Positions 15,979 through 24,287 of a stretch of DNA of 35,808 nt are shown here, one piece after another. A program made the translations under genes and the position numbers. The notes under the pieces were generated by a model, which had not been told where the DNA came from, did not search any database, and saw only the letters and a program-made list of their open reading frames with translations. This stretch comes from Candidatus Peregrinibacteria bacterium CG_4_9_14_0_2_um_filter_53_11. Lineage in GTDB: Bacteria; Patescibacteriota; Gracilibacteria; UBA1369; UM-FILTER-53-11. The stretch spans positions 1 through 35,808 of the forward strand of contig PFRX01000038.1 in assembly GCA_002788775.1 (NCBI GenBank), in the 5' to 3' direction. How positions within the stretch are numbered: the first letter of the stretch is position 1; the number at the start of each line of letters is the position of its first letter.

Positions 15979-16000
15979 TTGATTGTATAAAATTCCCCCT

Positions 16001-16225
16001 ATGAAAACCGCACAATTTACCGTGTATATAGAGCAAGATGAGGACGGCATCTTCATCGGTTCCATCCCCGCAATCCCCAGTTGCCATGCAGAAGGGAAGA
16101 CGCAGGCCGTGATGCTCAAAAATCTTTCTGAGGTCTTGGAATTATGTCTTCGCAATATAGATAAAAAAGAAATCATGAAGACAAAGTTCATCGGGATACA
16201 AAACTTAGAGCTGTCTCATGCCTAA
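16001..16225 (+). CDS. hicB: HicB-family antitoxin
   Basis: 74 aa. The pattern FTVYIEQDEDGIFIGSIPAIPSCHAEGKT followed by AVMLKNLSEVLELCL matches the partial RNase H-like fold of HicB antitoxins. It neutralises the HicA mRNA interferase by direct binding. It is short and has no obvious C-terminal DNA-binding domain, so autoregulation by HicB alone is uncertain. The frame is open to a TTG at 15983, but ATG 16001 gives the standard N-terminus. It overlaps hicA by 8 bases, in antitoxin-first order. Base composition is clearly more AT-rich than the flanking recJ and DHH genes. Confidence 0.9.
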   Translation: MKTAQFTVYIEQDEDGIFIGSIPAIPSCHAEGKTQAVMLKNLSEVLELCLRNIDKKEIMKTKFIGIQNLELSHA

Positions 16226-16475
16226 ATTAATACCGATCAAACCAAAGAAGCTCATCAAAATCTTGCTGTCGCTCGGTTTTGTTGAAAGAGATGCACAAGG
16301 ATCACATGTGTTTTTCCTGCATAAAGATGGAAGGACAACTGTGGTCCCCATTCATAATCGGGAACTGAGCAGGGGGCTGCTGAGGAAAATTCTAAATGAT
16401 GTCCAGCTATCTGTTGATGAATACGAAAAATTGAGAAAAAAAAGGCACGTAAACCTCACTCAAATTTTGCACTAA
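16218..16475 (+). CDS. hicA: HicA-family mRNA interferase toxin
   Basis: 85 aa. A double-stranded-RNA-binding-like fold is indicated by KLIKILLSLGFVERDAQGSHVFFLHKDGRTTVVPIHNRELSRGLLRKIL, written here across the family's conserved blocks: PKKLIKILLSLGF, the GSH motif with the catalytic His, VVPIHNRELSRG, and LLRKIL. HicA cleaves mRNA and tmRNA independently of translation. It is slightly longer than many HicA proteins because of a Lys/Arg-rich C-terminus. With hicB it forms a type II toxin-antitoxin pair in an AT-rich islet between recJ and the DHH gene, so lateral acquisition is likely. Confidence 0.92.
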   Translation: MPKLIPIKPKKLIKILLSLGFVERDAQGSHVFFLHKDGRTTVVPIHNRELSRGLLRKILNDVQLSVDEYEKLRKKRHVNLTQILH

Positions 16476-16562
16476 GCAGCCTATCGCGCTATTTTAGCAT
16501 TGCACACATCGCATACATGCGAGCATTAGCCGAAATACTTACTACCTTTTTGATACAAGTTA

Positions 16563-17132
16563 ATGAAAAAGAATATTTTTTTATTATGCTGTATTACGCT
16601 CCTTCTTTCGGCTTGTTCTTTAGAGGGGGCGGATTATTTAGTATACGATGAGCAAATCCCCTCACCAGATAGCGAGAATGTATTTGCTTTATTTCACGAC
16701 AGAGTTATATGGGGTGGCGATCCGGGATGGTATGTTTTGAAATTCGATCAAGGCACAGATCTGAAAAAATTAAATATTCCGACTAGCTATATAAGTGGGG
16801 CATCAGAAGAGGAAAAAGAATGGTTAAATAAAAGCGTGCTATGGAATTGGTCCGAAGCCGGAGATGATACAAGAAACCCCCATATTAAAATAATAGAAAA
16901 TCGATGGCTTGTTTTTATCCGTGGGGGACTCTATTATGGTTTGTATGATATCAAGGAAAACAGGACTATCGTTGACATTCACAGCCCATGGCACACTTGG
17001 ATTTACTCCCTGGATGATGATAAGTATGAGGCACTAACTATAGATGAAAGAAAAAAGGATTTTTCTAACTGGAAAAAGCAAAATATGCAAAAAGTTATTG
17101 AAAATACAATAAATTCGGATCATCCACTATAA
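16563..17132 (+). CDS. Lipoprotein of unknown function, AT-rich
   Basis: 189 aa. Typical lipoprotein signal: MKKN basic start, hydrophobic IFLLCCITLLL, lipobox LSAC with Cys18 as the predicted lipidated residue. The mature part is mixed alpha/beta and rich in Trp, Tyr, Asp and Lys (VIWGGDPGWYVLKF, NRWLVFIRGGLYYGLYDI, SPWHTWIYSL), possibly a small beta-rich domain; no family is recognised. Codon use is strongly A/T-ending, unlike flanking genes but like the adjacent hicBA, supporting shared recent acquisition. A small inverted repeat (TCGCAT/ATGCGA, 16509-16522) lies in the upstream gap. Surface exposure is inferred from the lipobox. Confidence 0.8.
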   Translation: MKKNIFLLCCITLLLSACSLEGADYLVYDEQIPSPDSENVFALFHDRVIWGGDPGWYVLKFDQGTDLKKLNIPTSYISGASEEEKEWLNKSVLWNWSEAGDDTRNPHIKIIENRWLVFIRGGLYYGLYDIKENRTIVDIHSPWHTWIYSLDDDKYEALTIDERKKDFSNWKKQNMQKVIENTINSDHPL

Positions 17133-17203
17133 GTTGTTTAGTATATTTACTAGTGGCGTGTACCTGGCAGATTAGTTTCTTTGAGAAACATCAAACCCCC
17201 TCA

Positions 17204-17225
17204 CTCTTTCACCATGGTGAAAGAG
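17204..17225. repeat. Perfect 22-bp palindrome between the lipoprotein and DHH genes
   Basis: The half-site CTCTTTCACCA and its exact complement meet at the centre CATG. In RNA it would be a strong hairpin. A TTTTT run occurs about 14 bases further on (after a small CAC/GTG stem), so it may be part of a terminator for the lipoprotein gene; alternatively it is a protein-binding site. The gap 17133-17353 holds nothing else except the downstream promoter. Confidence 0.6.
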
Positions 17226-17295
17226 CACGAACAGTGGTGTTTTTGGGCTTTTCTTGCTACGATCACACCTTACTCTACTGCCACTCTCGCGGGGG

Positions 17296-17324
17296 TTGAC
17301 TCAATCATTAAAATGTTCTATAAT
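17296..17324 (+). promoter_or_regulatory. Near-consensus promoter of the DHH phosphoesterase gene
   Basis: TTGACT (17296-17301), ideal 17-base spacer, perfect TATAAT (17319-17324). The leader to ATG 17354 would be about 23 bases and has no SD. Confidence 0.8.
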
Positions 17325-17353
17325 TAATCAATAGCTCGAACTAAAACCAACCA

Positions 17354-19102
17354 ATGCACCTGACACAAACACAACTAGATGTTATCGCTCTCCTGAAGAA
17401 GTCGGAGAACCTCTTAATCCTCCCCTCTTCACCGATCGATGGCGATAGTCTTGGTTCGGCCCTCTCCCTCTACATGCTTCTTAAGAAGATGGGGAAGAAG
17501 GTTACCGTCGTTGCCGAAGAAGAGGTGCCCGAGAGCTACGCCTTCCTTCCACAAATTAAGACCGTTTCAAATGAGCTGCACTTCCTGCGCGACTTCATCG
17601 TAACGATCGACTGCCGTGCGGCTAACATCTCCCCCGAACACATTCGCCACGAGATTCAGGGCGACAAGGTTAACATTATCGTGAAGCCCGGCAACAGTCC
17701 GATCCACAAAGAGCACGTTAGTTTTTCCGAGGGCCCACCTCCTTTTGACTGCATAGTCATGGTAGACGCCGGCTCTCCTGAGCAGTTCGGGAAGATTTAT
17801 GATGAGTCGACCGAGCTTTTCCACCTGGCTCCCGTTATTAATATCGACCACCACGCAAGCAACACGGGCTTCGGCAAGATCAACCTTGTCGATATCATGG
17901 CCCCCTCAACAACGACGATGATCCTCCCTCTTCTTGAAGAGCTCGGCAAGGAGCTTATTGACGAGGATATTGCGACCCTTCTGCTCGCCGGGCTTATTAC
18001 CGACACGGGCAGCTTCCAGAATGCGAACACAACCCCCGACGCCTTCTCACTCGCCGCTAAGATGATCGGCTACGGCGCACGCCAACAGGAGATCATTCAA
18101 CACATCTACAAGACCAAGAAGCTGACAACCCTCCGACTCTGGGGACGCACGCTCAGCAAGATTCAGTATGACGAGGCCCACAAGATGGTCTGGTCGAGCC
18201 TGAGTAAGTCTGACTTTGATGAGATTGGCGGAACGTCAGATGAGACCGAGGGCGTTATCGACGAGCTGATGAGCAATGCTCCCGGCGCGGAGATCGTCTT
18301 CTTACTCAAGGAACGTGCCGACGGTGAGATTGGCGGAAGCATCCGCACCCTTACCCCGACAATCGACGCAAGCAAGCTCGCCGGACTCTTTGGGGGCGGT
18401 GGCCACCTTCAGGCGGCCGGCTTCCGTGTAAAAGACAAAAGCTTCGAAGAAGTTGAGTCGATGGTTATTGAGAAGATCCGCGAGTTCCAGGCAAAGCGCC
18501 TGCGCCTCATGCCCGAGGCGGGAGCTCAGGAGCCCGCTCAAGAGCCAGTACACGAAGCTGCCCAGGAGCCCGAGCCGGCGCAGCACAAGCCCATGCCAAT
18601 GCCAATAGGCATGCCCGAACCCGAGGCACATGGGCTTCCCACACCGCCACCTCCTCCAGTTGAGGCCGAAGCGCCAAAACCAGCCCCAATGACAGCCCCG
18701 GCTCCCAGCCCTTCACCCGCAACCCCAGCTCCCGAGCATCCCGCTCCCGCAGCTCCGATGATGCCTAAACCAATGGGGGCTCCACAACCACCGATGACTC
18801 CCATGGCTCCTATGCCCGCACCGGTCGCGCCGCCTCTTCCTCCGCTCCCTCCGCGAGACCCCTCTCTTCCTCAGCCGCCACCAACTCCTCCTCACGAAGC
18901 ACCGATGATACCTCTTCACGAGGCTCCAGTGATGCCCCCACTCCATCCCCTGACTCCTCCTCCCGAGCCAAAGACCTTCGTCGGGCCCGATACCAGCGCA
19001 GCCGAAGCCGAAAAAGCTCCAGCTCAGCCGGCGCCTCCAACACTACCGGCTCCTCCCTTCCCTCCCATGCCTCCGGCGGCTCCGACAAATCCGCTCCTCT
19101 AG
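17354..19102 (+). CDS. DHH/DHHA1 phosphoesterase (NrnA-like) with a ~195-residue Pro-rich tail
   Basis: 582 aa. Residues 1-380 are an NrnA-type DHH phosphoesterase (nanoRNase / phosphoadenosine-phosphate phosphatase family). Metal motifs are present: PIDGDSLGS (27-35), MVDAG (136-140), NIDHHASN (163-170), ITDTGSF (215-221), and DHHA1 GGGGHLQAAGF (347-357). The first motif usually has a His two to four residues before the Asp, and this is Ser here (PSSPIDGD). After residue 385 the chain becomes about 195 residues of Pro, Ala, Glu and Met repeats, low-complexity and surely disordered. Typical NrnA proteins end near 320-330. The join is in frame and codon use is continuous, so the tail looks real. 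Role in degrading short RNA or pAp or c-di-nucleotide products is inferred from the family. Confidence 0.88.
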   Translation: MHLTQTQLDVIALLKKSENLLILPSSPIDGDSLGSALSLYMLLKKMGKKVTVVAEEEVPESYAFLPQIKTVSNELHFLRDFIVTIDCRAANISPEHIRHEIQGDKVNIIVKPGNSPIHKEHVSFSEGPPPFDCIVMVDAGSPEQFGKIYDESTELFHLAPVINIDHHASNTGFGKINLVDIMAPSTTTMILPLLEELGKELIDEDIATLLLAGLITDTGSFQNANTTPDAFSLAAKMIGYGARQQEIIQHIYKTKKLTTLRLWGRTLSKIQYDEAHKMVWSSLSKSDFDEIGGTSDETEGVIDELMSNAPGAEIVFLLKERADGEIGGSIRTLTPTIDASKLAGLFGGGGHLQAAGFRVKDKSFEEVESMVIEKIREFQAKRLRLMPEAGAQEPAQEPVHEAAQEPEPAQHKPMPMPIGMPEPEAHGLPTPPPPPVEAEAPKPAPMTAPAPSPSPATPAPEHPAPAAPMMPKPMGAPQPPMTPMAPMPAPVAPPLPPLPPRDPSLPQPPPTPPHEAPMIPLHEAPVMPPLHPLTPPPEPKTFVGPDTSAAEAEKAPAQPAPPTLPAPPFPPMPPAAPTNPLL

Positions 19103-19222
19103 AGGTCGTCGACTCTTAAAAAAGTGGGCCGGCAGGCTAAAGAAGTGAGCAGGATGAAATAGGCGAACGCAAAATAGCACCATACAAAGGGAATCCGAGC
19201 AAAAGCTCCTGCTCGATAGCGC

Positions 19223-22111
19223 CTAAACTCCGATCTTCTTCAGCCACTTTCCGGTCAGCGAGTTTTTATTTGCGGAGACTTCTTCGGGCGTTCCCGTGGC
19301 CACAATTAAGCCCCCCTTATCCCCGCCCTCCGGACCGAGGTCGATAATATGGTCTACCGACTTTATAACGTCAAGGTTGTGCTCGATTGTGAGCACGGTA
19401 TTCCCACGCTCAACGAGTTCCTGCAGAACGCTCAAGAGCTTCTTAACGTCGTCGAAGTGGAGGCCGGTTGTGGGCTCATCTAAGACATAAAGTGTTTTCC
19501 CGGTAGCACGACGAGAGAGCTCGGTTGCCAGCTTGATACGCTGGGCCTCTCCCCCGGAGAGAGTCGTTGCCGACTGTCCAAGGTGGATATACGAAAGGCC
19601 AACCTCATCGAGTGTCTGAAGTTTTTGTTTAATTGAAGGGATGTTCTCAAAAAACTCCAAGCCTTCAGAGACGGTCATCTCTAGGATGTCCGCGATATTC
19701 TTACCGCGGTAGGTTATCTCCAACGCCTCGGCGTTGTAGCGTCGGCCCTTACATGCCTCACAGGCTACGTAAACATCGGGGAGGAAGTGCATCTCGATCT
19801 TCTTCATACCGTCACCCGAGCACTCCTCACAGCGACCACCTTTAACGTTAAAACTAAAGCGTCCGGCCTTGTAACCGCGCATCTTAGCATCGGGCGTTGA
19901 GGCGAAGAGCTCACGAATATCAGTAAAGACACCGGTGTAGGTTGCCGTATTGGAACGGGGCGTCCGCCCGATTGGTGACTGGTCGATATTAATAATCTTA
20001 TCGAGGTGTTCGATCCCGATTATCTCTTCGTGAGCGCCGGGATGGGCGTGAGACTTGTAGAGCGCCTGGGATATGGCCTTCACCAGAATATCGTTAATGA
20101 GCGTCGACTTACCGGACCCTGAGACGCCAGTGATGCCGACGAAGGTTCCAAGGGGAATCTCCGCAGTAACCTTCTGGAGGTTGTGCTCGGTCGCATTGAT
20201 AATCTTGAGTGAGTTACCGTTCCCCTTGCGACGCACCTTAGGAACGGGGACTTCGAGAGCGCCGGAGAGGTACTGACCGGTTACCGAGTTCTTATTGGCC
20301 ATGACCTCTTTCGGGGTACCGTACGCCACGACTTTTCCACCATGTTTGCCGGCACCGGGCCCGATGTCGATTATATAGTCCGAGACGAGCATGGTATCGA
20401 TGTCATGCTCAACGACGATCACGGTGTTGCCGAGGTCGCGGAGGTTAAGCAGAGTCTTAATGAGCTTGTCGTTGTCGTTTTGGTGAAGACCGATTGAGGG
20501 CTCATCCAAAACATAAATCACACCTGATAGACGTGAGCCGATCTGCGTTGCCAGACGGATGCGCTGAGCCTCTCCACCCGAGAGTGTGTTGGCGGCGCGA
20601 TCAAGCGTCAGATAGCGCAGACCAACGTCAGAGAGGAACTGAAGCCGATCTCGGATCTCATTAAGAATCATCCGCGCAATCTCCTCTTCCATTTTGGAGA
20701 ATTTCAGCTTCTCAAAAAACTCAAAGGCGTGGGCAACGGAGAGCTCGGTAACGTCGATAATCGAGAGCTTGTTGAGCTTCACGGCAAGTGACTCGGGACG
20801 GAGACGCTGCCCGGCACATGCGGGGCACCTCAATATACGCATGTAACGGTCGATCTTCTTGCGAACATACTCAGACTCCGTCTCCAGATAGCGTCGCTCA
20901 AGGTTTGGGATAACTCCCTCAAAACTGGTGGAGTAGGTTCCCTGGAAGGCCGCCTCATCATCACCGAACGGAACCTCATATTTGGCTTTCGAGTCGCCAT
21001 AAAGGACGGTCTGGATTGCCTCATCAGAGAGCTCCTGAACGGGTACGTTGAGCGAGAAATGATGGCGCTGAGCGACCTTCTCCAGAATCTTGTTATACCA
21101 AGAGAGATGCGAGGTGGTAGCTGACCAGGGCATGATAGCTCCCTCGGCCAGAGTCAGCTTCTTATTAGGCAGAACCAGCTCGGGGTCGATCTCGAGCTTG
21201 GTGCCGAGGCCGTGACAGGTCTCACAGGCGCCATGCGGACTGTTGAAGGAGAAGTTGCGCGGGGCTATATCCGGGAGGCTTATATGGCAGTCCGGGCAGG
21301 CAAATCGCTCCGAAAAGACAACCGGCTCGGCCTTGGGATCGTCGTGATCCATAACCATCATCAACCCCTCGCCATAACGCATAGCCGTCTCGATCGAGTC
21401 GGCCAGACGCGTCCTGTTTGGGTTGGTCGTCTCGACCTCCTCACCTGTCGAAAGCTTCTCGGAAGTCTTTTCGAGGTCTTTTATCTGTATACGATCGACG
21501 ACGACCTCGATTGAGTGTTTTTTCTTCTCGTCGAGCTCGGGAACCTCCACAATCGAGTAAACCGTGCCGTCGAGCCTGAGACGTACAAATCCGGCCTTCT
21601 TGATCTTCTCAATAACCTTCGCATGACTCCCCTTTCGATCGCGTACGAGTGGGGCAAGCAGCATAATGCGCTGCCCCTCGGGCATGGAGGCGATCGACTC
21701 GACGATCTGGCTCACCGTCTGGCGCTGAATCGGCTTGCCGCAGAGGTGGCAGTGAGGCTTTCCAACTTTGGCGAAAAGCAGACGGAGGTAGTCGTAGATC
21801 TCGGTGACGGTTCCGACTGTTGAGCGAGGATTTCGGGGCGCCGTCTTCTGGTCGATGGAGATTGCGGGCGAGAGCCCCTCGATCGAGTCGACATCGGGCT
21901 TCTCCATCAGCTGCAAAAACTGCCGTGCATAGGTCGACAGACTCTCGACATATCGACGCTGCCCTTCGGCATAAATCGTATCAAATGCGAGTGAGGATTT
22001 TCCGCTTCCAGAAAGGCCGGTCATTACCGTCATCTTGTCGCGGGGAATCTCTACCGTAATGTTTTTTAGGTTGTGGATGCGGGCACCCTTAACAACGATC
22101 GTGTCTCTCAT
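19223..22111 (-). CDS. uvrA: Excinuclease ABC subunit A
   Basis: 962 aa from ATG 22111 ([18 protein letters not shown]). It is the damage-recognition ATPase of nucleotide excision repair. Two ABC ATPase modules are complete: Walker [10 protein letters not shown] near the N-terminus and GVSGSGKST in the second half, each with an LSGGEAQRI signature. Zinc-binding cysteine sets are visible: CHLCGKP, CPDC...CETCHGLG and CEECSGDG...CEACKGRR. All usual UvrA regions are present. The frame stays open to a TTG at 22153, but the 14 added residues do not resemble UvrA, so ATG 22111 is preferred. It converges on the DHH gene across 120 bases in which no clear terminator was found. uvrB and uvrC are not in the window. 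Confidence 0.97.
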   Translation of the reverse strand: MRDTIVVKGARIHNLKNITVEIPRDKMTVMTGLSGSGKSSLAFDTIYAEGQRRYVESLSTYARQFLQLMEKPDVDSIEGLSPAISIDQKTAPRNPRSTVGTVTEIYDYLRLLFAKVGKPHCHLCGKPIQRQTVSQIVESIASMPEGQRIMLLAPLVRDRKGSHAKVIEKIKKAGFVRLRLDGTVYSIVEVPELDEKKKHSIEVVVDRIQIKDLEKTSEKLSTGEEVETTNPNRTRLADSIETAMRYGEGLMMVMDHDDPKAEPVVFSERFACPDCHISLPDIAPRNFSFNSPHGACETCHGLGTKLEIDPELVLPNKKLTLAEGAIMPWSATTSHLSWYNKILEKVAQRHHFSLNVPVQELSDEAIQTVLYGDSKAKYEVPFGDDEAAFQGTYSTSFEGVIPNLERRYLETESEYVRKKIDRYMRILRCPACAGQRLRPESLAVKLNKLSIIDVTELSVAHAFEFFEKLKFSKMEEEIARMILNEIRDRLQFLSDVGLRYLTLDRAANTLSGGEAQRIRLATQIGSRLSGVIYVLDEPSIGLHQNDNDKLIKTLLNLRDLGNTVIVVEHDIDTMLVSDYIIDIGPGAGKHGGKVVAYGTPKEVMANKNSVTGQYLSGALEVPVPKVRRKGNGNSLKIINATEHNLQKVTAEIPLGTFVGITGVSGSGKSTLINDILVKAISQALYKSHAHPGAHEEIIGIEHLDKIINIDQSPIGRTPRSNTATYTGVFTDIRELFASTPDAKMRGYKAGRFSFNVKGGRCEECSGDGMKKIEMHFLPDVYVACEACKGRRYNAEALEITYRGKNIADILEMTVSEGLEFFENIPSIKQKLQTLDEVGLSYIHLGQSATTLSGGEAQRIKLATELSRRATGKTLYVLDEPTTGLHFDDVKKLLSVLQELVERGNTVLTIEHNLDVIKSVDHIIDLGPEGGDKGGLIVATGTPEEVSANKNSLTGKWLKKIGV

Positions 22112-22131
22112 ACTTTGGGCACCAAGTGTAT

Positions 22132-22160
22132 CACCTATTTCACGGCGTTTCAACGGTCAA
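22132..22160 (-). promoter_or_regulatory. Possible uvrA promoter
   Basis: Minus-strand TTGACC (22160-22155), 17-base spacer, weak TAGGTG (22137-22132). The predicted leader to ATG 22111 is about 14 bases. The -35 is good and the -10 poor, so this is tentative. Confidence 0.3.
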
Positions 22161-22209
22161 AGCGCGGGCCCCTTAACAGAGGGGAGTCGAGCTCAAAAAA
22201 TCATTCCCC

Positions 22210-23178
22210 CTAGTTCTCATCGCCATCAAAGTTCAAGACGCCCGTAAGTGGATTTCCCCAGGCATCCGTCTCGCTTCCTGCAAAATACTCGGTCCTTGTA
22301 GCAGCCGCAATCTGAATACTAAGCTGTTCCATTGCACCCTGAATCGGATCAAACTCGGGATCTATAGTGTCCGATGTCTTGTTAGGTGCCGCAGGAAGGA
22401 CCGACTCGGGGAGGCAGAAGGGGCGCGCACCTGATAACCAGTAGCCGTAGATTGAGAGGGGGTCCGGATTGGCCGACTCGTCCGCCGACTCCACTGAAAA
22501 AGTGGGCGCATGGGTTGCCCGATCAAGCGGTTCCCAGCCTTTCTTGAGTTCCGAAGAGGGAAAAGGTCGCGCTCCGGCAGGCCGAATACGTCTGTGGAAA
22601 GCGAGTTCCCCATCTCCCTGTGTAAAAAGACGCACCATCTGGCCCCAGTCTCCGGACTCCATTGCCTGCCTCAGCTGGATAGGTGGGGCAACTTGGTTCA
22701 GGAAGCTCAGCACTTCTTTTATCACGGGCGCAACTAGATACTCTGCGGATCTTCCGCCAAAAGCCCGCGCATGATTGCGTCCGGTTACGATGGCCTCGGC
22801 ACAATAATAATCGATAGTAGGAACAACCAGGCCCCTTAGGAAGACCACCACCTCGCGGATTAGCTGGGCGGGTGAGACCCCCTGAGCGAGATATACCTTG
22901 AGCTCGTCCTGCCAGTTATCGGGAAGGAGCCTCAACTCATCAAGAGTCGCATAACGATCGGCAATATCCAAAACACACTGCGCCAAGTGATTATCATAGT
23001 GATAGAGTAGACAGCTGCCGAGTGGAGTCCGTTGAAGGCCAGGGATATGAGTTCCTACCGCATTATCATACTGCGTCTTGAGCTGATTGAGTATAGCTCT
23101 GTCTTCAGGCGAGATAAGCATTAGGACGTCCTGGAACCAGTCCGGAATAGTGGTGCGTGAACCATTTTCATGTGACAT
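22210..23178 (-). CDS. Cytoplasmic protein of unknown function
   Basis: 322 aa, not recognised. There is no signal peptide or convincing membrane helix. The N-terminal two thirds look mainly helical ([62 protein letters not shown]). The last 110 residues are Pro/Ser/Asp-rich and less ordered, ending in a short acidic segment (NFDGDEN). No catalytic motif stands out. It has its own near-consensus promoter and is separated from uvrA downstream by about 100 bases and from the PrsW gene upstream by 114 bases, so it is probably a single-gene unit. Start ATG 23178 is fixed by the promoter position. Confidence 0.72.
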   Translation of the reverse strand: MSHENGSRTTIPDWFQDVLMLISPEDRAILNQLKTQYDNAVGTHIPGLQRTPLGSCLLYHYDNHLAQCVLDIADRYATLDELRLLPDNWQDELKVYLAQGVSPAQLIREVVVFLRGLVVPTIDYYCAEAIVTGRNHARAFGGRSAEYLVAPVIKEVLSFLNQVAPPIQLRQAMESGDWGQMVRLFTQGDGELAFHRRIRPAGARPFPSSELKKGWEPLDRATHAPTFSVESADESANPDPLSIYGYWLSGARPFCLPESVLPAAPNKTSDTIDPEFDPIQGAMEQLSIQIAAATRTEYFAGSETDAWGNPLTGVLNFDGDEN

Positions 23179-23186
23179 AGACTAAT

Positions 23187-23214
23187 ATTGTAAGCTAAAA
23201 TGCAAAATTGTCAA
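23187..23214 (-). promoter_or_regulatory. Near-consensus promoter of the 322-aa gene, predicted leaderless
   Basis: Minus-strand perfect TTGACA (23214-23209), 16-base spacer, TACAAT (23192-23187). Only 8 bases separate the -10 box from ATG 23178, so transcription would start at or one to two bases before the start codon. Confidence 0.75.
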
Positions 23215-23292
23215 CTTCGGCCACTTGAAAACACGTGGACTCGGCGAAAAAACTCCCCCTGCAGTAGGACGAGAGAGCCAATAAAATTGGAC

Positions 23293-24204
23293 CTAGGCCC
23301 GGCCGAATAGACGTTTTAGGCGCCTCACAATTCCTCTTTCAATCGGCTCGTGGTTGTGCTGTTCGGCGTAAACAAGGTCGAGGCGCTTATGATTTTCCTT
23401 AACTTTAAAGAGATGCGAGACGTAGAGGTAGCCGAAGACCAGGTAGGGAACCATGATAAAGGTCCAGTTCATCTCCAGGAAGACGTTGTAAACGGCGTGC
23501 AGACCGACGGCGAGAGTGAATCCCTCCAGCACCTTCTGCTCGTGAAAGAGGCGCTCGGTTCCAAAGTTAATGGCCCGGTGGTACCAGCTCCAAAAGATAT
23601 GCCGATTCGCCTTGAGCTCCTCTTGCAGTAGAGGCTTGGCAAAGTGGGCGATACCGTAGTAGTAGCCAAAGATCGAGGAAAAGAGGATGTGTGCGAAGGT
23701 GGAAAAGACCGAGCGGAAGAGAAAGGGGACCAAAAGTGCCTCATGCCCGACATTGCTCCAAATCGTGTAGAAGTAGAGGATGTTTTCCGTGAATGAGAAG
23801 CCCAGAGCGGCAATAATCGAGAACATGATGGAGTCGTCAATGTGGCGAATCTGCTTATCATCAACCGAGTGAACGACAGACTGCTTCATAACCTCCTCAA
23901 TCACACCCACAAACATAAAGGTAATGATGACGCTGAGGGGAATGAGTGCAAAGCCGGAGATCCCAATGAGGTCGCCCTCGAAGTTTTTCGCATAATTCAG
24001 GATGTTGATCTGCGGAAACGACTTCCAGAGGTATTTGTAGAGGAGGATGGGGAAGACGGCGAGACCCCCGAAGACAAAGGTCATAATCAGGTGTGAGCGC
24101 GACTCCTTTTGCTTGCGGTAAAAGACATACCCCCAGGTTAGTGCGGGGAAAAGTGCAAGGAAGGTACAGGCTGCGATAATCTGGAGAGTTGCGGTAAGTT
24201 GCAT
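23293..24204 (-). CDS. prsW: PrsW-family intramembrane metalloprotease
   Basis: 303 aa with about eight hydrophobic segments. All family blocks are visible: EEVMK (103-107, the Glu-Glu active site), GFSFTENILYF (135-145), the RSVFSTFAH segment (164-172), and GLHAVYNVFLEMNW (234-247) with the third metal-binding His. PrsW proteins belong to the CPBP/Abi superfamily. Bacillus PrsW cleaves an anti-sigma factor in response to stress; no anti-sigma gene is nearby, so the substrate here is unknown. The C-terminus ends in a short basic region. It is transcribed divergently from thrS through overlapping promoters. Confidence 0.88.
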   Translation of the reverse strand: MQLTATLQIIAACTFLALFPALTWGYVFYRKQKESRSHLIMTFVFGGLAVFPILLYKYLWKSFPQINILNYAKNFEGDLIGISGFALIPLSVIITFMFVGVIEEVMKQSVVHSVDDKQIRHIDDSIMFSIIAALGFSFTENILYFYTIWSNVGHEALLVPFLFRSVFSTFAHILFSSIFGYYYGIAHFAKPLLQEELKANRHIFWSWYHRAINFGTERLFHEQKVLEGFTLAVGLHAVYNVFLEMNWTFIMVPYLVFGYLYVSHLFKVKENHKRLDLVYAEQHNHEPIERGIVRRLKRLFGRA

Positions 24205-24212
24205 TTCATTTC

Positions 24213-24241
24213 ATTATAACATTTTATGGGGTTTTACAAAA
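24213..24241 (-). promoter_or_regulatory. prsW promoter, predicted leaderless, overlapping the thrS promoter
   Basis: Perfect minus-strand TATAAT (24218-24213) ends 8 bases before ATG 24204. The -35 is less clear: TTTTGT at 17-base spacing (24241-24236) or TTGTAA at 15. It overlaps the -35 of the divergent thrS promoter, so the two probably compete for polymerase. Confidence 0.55.
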
Positions 24242-24261
24242 GGCCAAAAACTGTTTATGCT
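24233..24261 (+). promoter_or_regulatory. thrS promoter
   Basis: TTTACA (24233-24238), 17-base spacer, TATGCT (24256-24261). The leader to ATG 24288 is about 20 bases, with no SD and no room for a T-box. Confidence 0.55.
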
Positions 24262-24287
24262 AAAGGGCGTATTTTCTTCCCACCACT

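Noticed and set aside
15884-17353. Integrase, transposase or attachment repeats around the AT-rich islet
   Set aside because: No recombinase frame and no matching flanking repeats were found by eye.
19103-19222. Terminator between the DHH gene and uvrA
   Set aside because: Only a 4-bp GAGC/GCTC stem is visible, without a T tract.
22112-22153. TTG start adding 14 residues to UvrA
   Set aside because: The residues do not resemble UvrA and the TTG lies within the candidate promoter spacer.
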